From positions 434,001-498,000 of the forward strand of contig NZ_WUAG01000001.1 in the NCBI RefSeq assembly GCF_009828855.1: a stretch of 64,000 nucleotides of DNA. Reading direction: 5' to 3'. The DNA is from Psychromonas sp. L1A2. GTDB taxonomy: Bacteria; Pseudomonadota; Gammaproteobacteria; Enterobacterales; Psychromonadaceae. The position numbers and the translations under genes are program-made. Below the pieces are notes generated by a model. It made no database searches. It was not told the origin of the DNA and was given only the letters and a program-made list of their open reading frames with translations. Positions within the stretch are counted from its first letter, which is position 1, and the number at the start of each line of letters is the position of its first letter. Positions 57,894 through 64,000 of this stretch are shown one piece after another.

Positions 57894-58681
57894 TGATTGA
57901 TTCAACAGCAAAAATTCATCCAACTGCAATAATTCATGAGAATGCGATTATTGGAAAGAACGTAGAGGTCGGTCCTTATAGCATCATCGGCGATAATGTT
58001 GAAATTGGTGATGATTGCTGGATTGGTCCACATGTTGTCGTTAAAGGCACCACTAAAATGGGTAAAGGTAATAAAATTTACCAATTTGCTTCAGTGGGCG
58101 AAGATTGCCAAGATTTAAAATATAACGGCGAAACAACTTTTTTAGAAATTGGCGATAATAATGTTTTTCGTGAAAGTTGTACTATTCATCGTGGTACTGC
58201 TCAAGATGAAAGTCTGACTAAAATTGGTAATAATTGTTTGTTAATGGCTTACGTACATGTCGCTCATGATTGCATACTTGGTAATAACATTATCTTGTCA
58301 AATAATGCAACGTTAGCGGGGCATAGTAAACTGGCTAATAATGTTATTATTGGTGGGTTAACTGCCTTGCATCAATTCACTCGAGTAGGCGAGTATGCAA
58401 TGATCGGTGGTTGTTCTGCTGTGAATAAAGATATTCCTCCTTACTTTATGGCATCAGGTAATTACGTACAAGCTCAAGGGATTAACTCTGTTGGCTTGAA
58501 GCGTCATGGATTTAGTAGTGCGACGATTATGGAAATCAAACGTGCATATAAATCACTATGTCGTAATGGTAATACGTTAGCGGAAGCAAAAGCTGAAATA
58601 GCAGAAAATGTTGCTGATTGCCCTGAGTTAAAAATATTGTTGGATTTTATTTCAGATGAAAATCGCGGTATTGTTCGTTAA
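57893..58681 (+). CDS. lpxA: UDP-N-acetylglucosamine O-acyltransferase
   Basis: 262 residues, the same as E. coli LpxA. Left-handed beta-helix hexapeptide repeats run through residues 1-190, with catalytic His125 in AYVHVAHDCILGNN and a helical C-terminus (AQGINSVGLKRHGFSSATIM). The frame extends to 57872, but the ATG at 57893 gives the conserved start [15 protein letters not shown]. First step of lipid A synthesis. Confidence 0.97.
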   Translation: MIDSTAKIHPTAIIHENAIIGKNVEVGPYSIIGDNVEIGDDCWIGPHVVVKGTTKMGKGNKIYQFASVGEDCQDLKYNGETTFLEIGDNNVFRESCTIHRGTAQDESLTKIGNNCLLMAYVHVAHDCILGNNIILSNNATLAGHSKLANNVIIGGLTALHQFTRVGEYAMIGGCSAVNKDIPPYFMASGNYVQAQGINSVGLKRHGFSSATIMEIKRAYKSLCRNGNTLAEAKAEIAENVADCPELKILLDFISDENRGIVR

Positions 58682-58709
58682 AGCATTTGCTTATAGCGTC
58701 TAAAAAACT

Positions 58710-58733
58710 AGGCTCTTTTGAGCCTTTTTTTTT
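58710..58733 (+). terminator. Terminator between lpxA and lpxB
   Basis: AGGCTC (58710-58715), TTTT loop, GAGCCT, then eight T. It suggests that lpxB-rnhB-dnaE is at least partly a separate transcript. Confidence 0.9.
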
Positions 58734-58801
58734 ATCTGATTTTTATTTTAATATATGAAAATAAATACGCTGTTGCGTTACTTACACAAAAGAAGAAAAT
58801 A

Positions 58802-59941
58802 ATGACTAAACCATTACGTATTGGATTAATAGCAGGTGAAACATCCGGTGATATTCTGGGTGAAGGTTTAATTAAAGCACTCAAAAAGCAATATCCTGAT
58901 GCTATTTTTGAAGGCATTGCTGGGCCTCGTATGATTGCGCAAGGTTGTACCGCTTTACATCCTCTCGAAGCATTGTCTGTGATGGGGTTTGTTGAAGTGT
59001 TAGGTAAATTACGTAGTATTTTACGCATTCGAAAATCAATTACCCAACATTTCATTAATAATCCACCTGATATATTTATTGGTATCGATGCACCTGATTT
59101 TAATTTAACAGTTGAGCTTAAATTAAAACAACAGGGCATTAAAACTATCCATTACGTTAGTCCCTCTGTTTGGGCTTGGAAGCAATGGCGTATTCATAAA
59201 ATAGCTAAAGCGACTGATTTAGTGTTAGCATTTTTGCCCTTTGAAAAAGCTTTCTACGATAAATTCGATGTACCATGTCAGTTCATTGGGCATACACTTG
59301 CGGATCAGTTACCTCTGATTCGTGATAAATCAGGTGCACGCGAGCAACTTAATATTCCACTAAATGATAAAGTTCTAGCTATTTTACCTGGTAGCCGTAA
59401 AGCCGAAATTGAAATGCTTGGCCCTATCTTTTTACAAGCTGCTGAGATTATTCATCAAAAATACCCTGATTATCGATTTACAGTACCAATGGTCAACGAT
59501 CGTCGTAAAGAGCAATTTCAAGCACAAATAGATGAATTTACACCTGCATTGCCAATTACTTTATTTGATGGACAATCCAGTGCCATTTTACAATCTGCGG
59601 ATATGGTTTTATTAGCTTCTGGTACCGCAGCATTAGAAGCTATGTTAGCCAAAGCGCCAATGGTTGTGGCTTATAAAGTAAAACCTATTACGTATTTAAT
59701 CGCTAAATCATTAGCTAATATTAAATACACGTCACTGCCTAATTTAATTGCTGATAGAGAAGTGGTAAAAGAACTTAATCAACATGACTGTACTGTTGAT
59801 AAAATTGTAGAAGAGCTACAACGTTTAATTGATCATGATGCACAGAAGATGATTGAAACTTTTACTGAATTACATCAGTTAATTCGCTGTGACGCAGATA
59901 CACAAGCTGCTAATGCTGTAATTAAGCTATTAAATCGTTAA
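58802..59941 (+). CDS. lpxB: Lipid-A-disaccharide synthase
   Basis: 379 residues from the ATG at 58802 (MTKPLRIGLIAGETSGDILG). An upstream in-frame start at 58718 would begin inside the terminator and is rejected. GT19 motifs: AGETSGDILGEGLIKALK, SPSVWAWKQWRIHKIAKATD, AILPGSRKAEIEMLGPIFLQ and ASGTAALEAMLAKAPMVVAY. It condenses UDP-diacylglucosamine with lipid X to the lipid A disaccharide. Confidence 0.96.
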   Translation: MTKPLRIGLIAGETSGDILGEGLIKALKKQYPDAIFEGIAGPRMIAQGCTALHPLEALSVMGFVEVLGKLRSILRIRKSITQHFINNPPDIFIGIDAPDFNLTVELKLKQQGIKTIHYVSPSVWAWKQWRIHKIAKATDLVLAFLPFEKAFYDKFDVPCQFIGHTLADQLPLIRDKSGAREQLNIPLNDKVLAILPGSRKAEIEMLGPIFLQAAEIIHQKYPDYRFTVPMVNDRRKEQFQAQIDEFTPALPITLFDGQSSAILQSADMVLLASGTAALEAMLAKAPMVVAYKVKPITYLIAKSLANIKYTSLPNLIADREVVKELNQHDCTVDKIVEELQRLIDHDAQKMIETFTELHQLIRCDADTQAANAVIKLLNR

Positions 59942-59983
59942 TCTTTTAACAAATATTTGCTCCAACAATTGAGACAATTAAAA

Positions 59984-60595
59984 ATGAAAGTAGATTTTCC
60001 TGACGTTATTTATCCTGACTTGCAGTATATTGCTGGAGTCGATGAAGTAGGACGCGGTCCATTAGTAGGCGATGTTGTTACGGCAGCGGTTATTTTAGAT
60101 CCTAATAAACCGATTACAGGCTTAACGGATTCAAAGAAATTAAGTGAAAAAAAGTTAGCGTTATTATTTGATGCGATTAATGAAAATGCATTATCTGTTA
60201 GTATCGGACGAGCTTCTCCATCAGAAATAGATCAGTTAAATATTCTGCATGCCACTATGTTGGCAATGCAAAGAGCAGTAGAAGGTCTTTCTGTAACGCC
60301 TGATTTTGTATTTATTGATGGAAACCGTTGCCCTGTTTTAGCAATGCCTAGTGAAGCCATTGTTAAAGGTGATTTACGTGTTGCTGAAATAAGTGCTGCT
60401 TCTATTATTGCTAAAGTGACACGTGACCGTGAAATGGTTGAGTTAGATAAGCTTTACCCACAATATGGTTTTGCGAAGCATAAAGGTTATCCAACAAAAG
60501 CACATTTTGAGGCGATAGAAGCTCATGGTGTTACCGCTGAATATCGACAAAGTTTTAAACCAGTTAAAGCTATTTTAGCTTTGACTTCAAAGTAG
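59984..60595 (+). CDS. rnhB: Ribonuclease HII
   Basis: 203 residues from the ATG at 59984. The catalytic motif [20 protein letters not shown] holds Asp20-Glu21, followed by [23 protein letters not shown], and the KVTRDREM and HKGYPTKAH motifs. It removes ribonucleotides from RNA-DNA hybrids. A TTG at 59957 is also in frame but lacks a ribosome-binding site. Confidence 0.95.
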   Translation: MKVDFPDVIYPDLQYIAGVDEVGRGPLVGDVVTAAVILDPNKPITGLTDSKKLSEKKLALLFDAINENALSVSIGRASPSEIDQLNILHATMLAMQRAVEGLSVTPDFVFIDGNRCPVLAMPSEAIVKGDLRVAEISAASIIAKVTRDREMVELDKLYPQYGFAKHKGYPTKAHFEAIEAHGVTAEYRQSFKPVKAILALTSK

Positions 60596-60601
60596 AGTGT
60601 T

Positions 60602-63600
60602 ATGCCAGAAATGAGCAATGAAGTATCTATAATGACCACATCGGAAAACTCACCTAAATTTGTACATCTACGAGTACATAGTGACTTTTCAATGGTTGAT
60701 GGTTTAACTAAAGTTAAACCGCTCGTTGCAAAAACGGCAGCACTAAAAATGCCTGCGCTTGCGATAACCGATCAAACTAACTTTTGTGGTTTGGTCAAAT
60801 TTTATAGTGCTGCGCATGGTGCTGGTGTTAAACCTATTATTGGTGCTGATTTTTGGGTTAAAAGTGAGTTGTTAGGCGACCAACAATTTCGTTTAACAGC
60901 ATTAGCTATGAATGCCGAAGGTTATAAAAATGTGACTGAGCTTATCTCTAAAGCTTATTTACGCGGGCATGTTAAAGGGCGAGCGGTAATAGAACAATCT
61001 TGGTTAATAGATCATCAAGAAGGTGTTATTTTATTATCGGGAGCCAAAGACGGTGACCTAGGTAAAATGCTATTAAAAGGGAACCAAGTTGCCGTTGCTG
61101 AAATTACTGCATTTTATAAAACACATTTTCCAAATCGTTATTATTTAGAGCTGATTCGCACTAATCGAGCTCAAGAAGAAGATTATTTGCATTTAGCCAT
61201 TGATTTGGCGGCCCAACAAGGATTGCCTGTTGTTGCCACTAATGAAGTTATCTTTGCTGAACAATCATTGTTTGATGCGCATGATATTCGTGTCTGTATT
61301 AACCAAGGTTATGCATTAGGTGATGAGAAACGTCCTAAAGATTACAGCCCAGAGCAATATTTACGTAGTGAAGAAGAGATGTGTGAACTCTTTTCTGATA
61401 TTCCTGAAGCCCTACAAAATAGTGTTGAAATAGCCAAACGTTGTAACGTTACTTTACGCTTAGGAGAGTATTTTTTACCTGACTTTCCAACCAATGGCAT
61501 GCCAATGGATGAGTTCTTCTGTGAAGCATCACGTGAGGGGCTAGAAGCACGTCTAGAATTCCTGTTTGATAAAGACAGTCCAGAGTTTGCTGCCATAAGA
61601 AAACCTTACGATGAACGTTTAGAGATTGAATTAGGCGTTATTAACAAAATGGGCTTTCCTGGTTACTTCTTGATCGTAATGGAATTTATTCAATGGAGTA
61701 AAGATAACAATATTCCTGTTGGACCCGGCCGTGGTTCAGGTGCTGGTTCACTGGTAGCTTATGCTTTAAAAATTACCGATTTAGACCCATTAGAATTCGA
61801 ATTACTTTTTGAACGATTTTTAAACCCTGAGCGTGTTTCTATGCCCGATTTTGATATCGATTTCTGCATGGATAGACGTGATGAAGTAATCGATCACGTT
61901 GCACAATTGTATGGGCGTGATGCGGTATCGCAAATCATTACCTTCGGTACGATGGCTGCAAAAGCGGTTATTCGAGATGTAGGGCGAGTGTTAGGTCACG
62001 CTTATGGCTTTGTTGATAGCATTTCTAAATTAGTGCCGCCAACGCCAGGCATGACACTAACCAAAGCGTTTGAAGAAGAGCCTCGTTTACAAGAACGTTA
62101 CGACTCAAGTGAAGATGTTCGCGCTTTAATTGATATGTGCCGCACACTTGAAGGGACTATCCGTAATGCAGGTAAGCATGCTGGTGGTGTGGTTATATCA
62201 CCAACCACCATTACAGACTTTGCTCCATTATATTGTGACGATGAAGGTAATAATCCAGTAACACAATTTGATAAAAATGATGTCGAAACCGCTGGTTTAG
62301 TTAAGTTCGACTTCTTAGGGTTAAGAACATTGACCATCGTTCAGTGGGCATTAGATATGGCTAATGCACATAAACATGAACGTGGTGAAGAACCTATTTA
62401 TATTGAAAAAATAGATCTCACTGAACCGGCTTGTTTTGAACTGCTAAAGCGTTATGAAACAACGGCTGTTTTCCAGTTAGAGTCCCGCGGTATGAAGGAT
62501 CTAATCCGTCGCCTACAGCCTGACTGTTTTGAAGATATGATCGCATTAGTGGCCTTGTTCCGTCCGGGCCCACTTCAATCAGGCATGGTAGATAACTTCA
62601 TCGAACGTAAGCATGGCCGTGAGGTAGTATCTTATCCAGATGAAAAGTGGCAGCATGAATCATTAAAAGAAATTCTGTCACCCACCTACGGCATTATTTT
62701 ATACCAAGAACAAGTTATGCAGATTGCACAGGTATTATCTGGCTACACATTAGGTGGTGCCGATATGTTACGTCGTGCAATGGGGAAGAAAAAGCCAGAA
62801 GAGATGGCAAAGCAACGTGCTACTTTTGAATCTGGTGCGATCGAGAATGGTATTGATGGCGAGCTTGCCATGAAAATATTTGACTTAGTAGAGAAGTTTG
62901 CCGGTTATGGGTTTAACAAATCTCACTCTGCTGCTTATGCTCTGGTATCTTACCAAACCCTATGGATGAAAACCTTTTATCCGTCTTACTTCATGGCTGC
63001 GGTTATGTCTGCCGATATGGATAACACTGATAAAGTAGTTATCTTAGTCGATGAATGTCAGAACATGGGGTTAACGCTATGTCCACCTGATGTGAATGAA
63101 GGCTTATTTAAATTTAACGTCGATAAAGATCTACGTATTATTTACGGTATCGGCGCGATTAAAGGGGTAGGCGAAGGCCCAATAGATGCCATTATTGAGG
63201 CCAGAACTGAAGGCGGAAAATTTAAAGACTTATTTGATTTTTGTACGCGTGTTGATTTGAAACGTTGTGGTAAACGTATTATTGAAAAACTCATCCTAGC
63301 GGGGGCATTAGATAATTTGGGGCCACATCGTGCTGCCTTAATGGCTAACTTAAGTGATGCATTAACCGCTGCTGCACAATATAAAAAAGCTGAGTCATCA
63401 GGTCAAACTGATTTATTCGGTGTATTAACAACCGATGATGATGAAATTGAGAATAAATTTTCGGTAGTAGAAAAATGGCCTGAAAAACAATGGTTAAAAG
63501 GTGAAAAAGATACGCTTGGATTATATTTAACGGGACATCCTATTAACCAATATGAGCCTCATTTACGCGCCATTAACTGCCTTAAGCTAGTTAATTTAGC

Positions 63601-64000
63601 GGTAAACGGACGAGGTCAAAATAGCCGAGTTTGCGGACTCGTCTTAGCGATGCGAGTAATGGTAACAAAAGCCGGTAAACGTATGGGAATTTTGACTCTC
63701 GACGATAAAAGCGCTCGAATGGATGTGACCGTTTTTGCTGATTTATTGGACCAACATGAAGCGTTATTATTTACTGATAATATCGTGGTATTGCAAGGGC
63801 AAGTTAGTGAAGATTATTTCAATGGCGGTTTGAAAATGAATGCGCGTGAAGTAATGAGTATCGACCAAGCAAGAGAAAGGTTTGCGAGTAAATTACGGTT
63901 GAATATTTCATCAAATATCTTACAACGTCAATCAATGCCAGAATTTGAATCTCGTTTAAAAAGTATTTTAACGCCTGCTTCTGGTGGTTTGTGTCCTGTG
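60602..64000 (+). CDS. dnaE: DNA polymerase III alpha subunit (3' end outside window)
   Basis: The frame is open from ATG 60602 ([16 protein letters not shown]) to the window edge, 1133 codons with no stop; full-length proteins have about 1160. The N-terminal PHP domain begins at [20 protein letters not shown]. The polymerase active-site Asp pair is in [19 protein letters not shown] (about residues 416-421). The fingers-type region ([28 protein letters not shown]), helix-hairpin-helix and OB-fold parts follow. Two other in-frame ATGs, at codons 4 and 11, could be the real start. It lies 6 bp after rnhB. Confidence 0.97.
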   Translation, partial: MPEMSNEVSIMTTSENSPKFVHLRVHSDFSMVDGLTKVKPLVAKTAALKMPALAITDQTNFCGLVKFYSAAHGAGVKPIIGADFWVKSELLGDQQFRLTALAMNAEGYKNVTELISKAYLRGHVKGRAVIEQSWLIDHQEGVILLSGAKDGDLGKMLLKGNQVAVAEITAFYKTHFPNRYYLELIRTNRAQEEDYLHLAIDLAAQQGLPVVATNEVIFAEQSLFDAHDIRVCINQGYALGDEKRPKDYSPEQYLRSEEEMCELFSDIPEALQNSVEIAKRCNVTLRLGEYFLPDFPTNGMPMDEFFCEASREGLEARLEFLFDKDSPEFAAIRKPYDERLEIELGVINKMGFPGYFLIVMEFIQWSKDNNIPVGPGRGSGAGSLVAYALKITDLDPLEFELLFERFLNPERVSMPDFDIDFCMDRRDEVIDHVAQLYGRDAVSQIITFGTMAAKAVIRDVGRVLGHAYGFVDSISKLVPPTPGMTLTKAFEEEPRLQERYDSSEDVRALIDMCRTLEGTIRNAGKHAGGVVISPTTITDFAPLYCDDEGNNPVTQFDKNDVETAGLVKFDFLGLRTLTIVQWALDMANAHKHERGEEPIYIEKIDLTEPACFELLKRYETTAVFQLESRGMKDLIRRLQPDCFEDMIALVALFRPGPLQSGMVDNFIERKHGREVVSYPDEKWQHESLKEILSPTYGIILYQEQVMQIAQVLSGYTLGGADMLRRAMGKKKPEEMAKQRATFESGAIENGIDGELAMKIFDLVEKFAGYGFNKSHSAAYALVSYQTLWMKTFYPSYFMAAVMSADMDNTDKVVILVDECQNMGLTLCPPDVNEGLFKFNVDKDLRIIYGIGAIKGVGEGPIDAIIEARTEGGKFKDLFDFCTRVDLKRCGKRIIEKLILAGALDNLGPHRAALMANLSDALTAAAQYKKAESSGQTDLFGVLTTDDDEIENKFSVVEKWPEKQWLKGEKDTLGLYLTGHPINQYEPHLRAINCLKLVNLAVNGRGQNSRVCGLVLAMRVMVTKAGKRMGILTLDDKSARMDVTVFADLLDQHEALLFTDNIVVLQGQVSEDYFNGGLKMNAREVMSIDQARERFASKLRLNISSNILQRQSMPEFESRLKSILTPASGGLCPV

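Noticed and set aside
58718-58801. Longer N-terminus for LpxB with a hydrophobic segment
   Set aside because: The start would lie within the loop and stem of the lpxA terminator; the ATG at 58802 gives the conserved LpxB start.
61342-62337. Minus-strand open frames inside dnaE
   Set aside because: They are shadows of a strongly conserved plus-strand polymerase gene.

Overview
The window comes from a low-GC, Gram-negative, polar-flagellated gammaproteobacterium. Three things point to a marine Psychromonas-like organism (Alteromonadales/Vibrio neighbourhood): the FlrA/FlrB/FlrC sigma-54 flagellar hierarchy, the rpsA-ihfB-lapA-lapB-pyrF and rpsB-tsf-pyrH-frr-uppS-cdsA-dxr-rseP-bamA-skp-lpxD-fabZ-lpxA-lpxB-rnhB-dnaE gene orders, and the AT-rich codon use. 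The genus is inferred from gene content and protein character, not from a search.

Layout. 1-4065: end of rpsA, then ihfB, lapA, lapB, pyrF and a MaoC-like hot-dog protein, all on the plus strand. 4066-9044: flagellar filament block of flagellin, flaG and fliD, with two tandem sigma-28 promoters before flagellin and a sigma-54 promoter before fliD. 9195-11060: a rearranged patch with intact fliS and flaI on the minus strand, a dead 5' fragment of flrA, and a divergent 3' fragment of fliD. 11357-32001: a 21-kb flagellin-glycosylation island of two convergent operons. The plus operon holds a TPR-glycosyltransferase, pseF, pseI, pseG, pseH and then an acyl block (acyl carrier protein, SDR reductase, AMP ligase, LuxE-like and LuxC-like proteins). 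The minus operon(s) hold pseB, pseC, three more DegT-type aminotransferase-like proteins, two methyltransferases, a WbqC protein and a GT-A glycosyltransferase. 32054-33413: decayed second copies of flaI and fliS and a broken IS4-type transposase. 33557-37798: flrA, flrB, flrC. 38003-41713: an Fe(III)-type ABC transporter behind a Fur-like box. 41820-45280 (minus): glnD, with an apparent single-base frameshift, and map. 45680-64000: the translation/isoprenoid/envelope operon from rpsB into dnaE, which runs off the window.

How it fits together. Flagellin, its cap (FliD), its chaperones (FliS and the FlaI/FliT-like protein) and its regulators surround the genes that make and probably attach a pseudaminic-acid-type sugar. 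All six enzymes of CMP-pseudaminate synthesis (PseB, C, H, G, I, F) are present. No Maf transferase is visible, which makes the TPR-glycosyltransferase the leading candidate for the flagellin-modifying enzyme. The acyl-handling block suggests that the sugar, or the protein, carries an unusual acyl- or aldehyde-derived group.

The most informative structural observation is that the island lies inside a partial tandem duplication. Intact fliD-flaI-fliS plus truncated flrA forms copy 1. It joins directly to a truncated fliD, decayed flaI and fliS and intact flrA (copy 2), and the island sits between the fliD and flaI remnants of copy 2.
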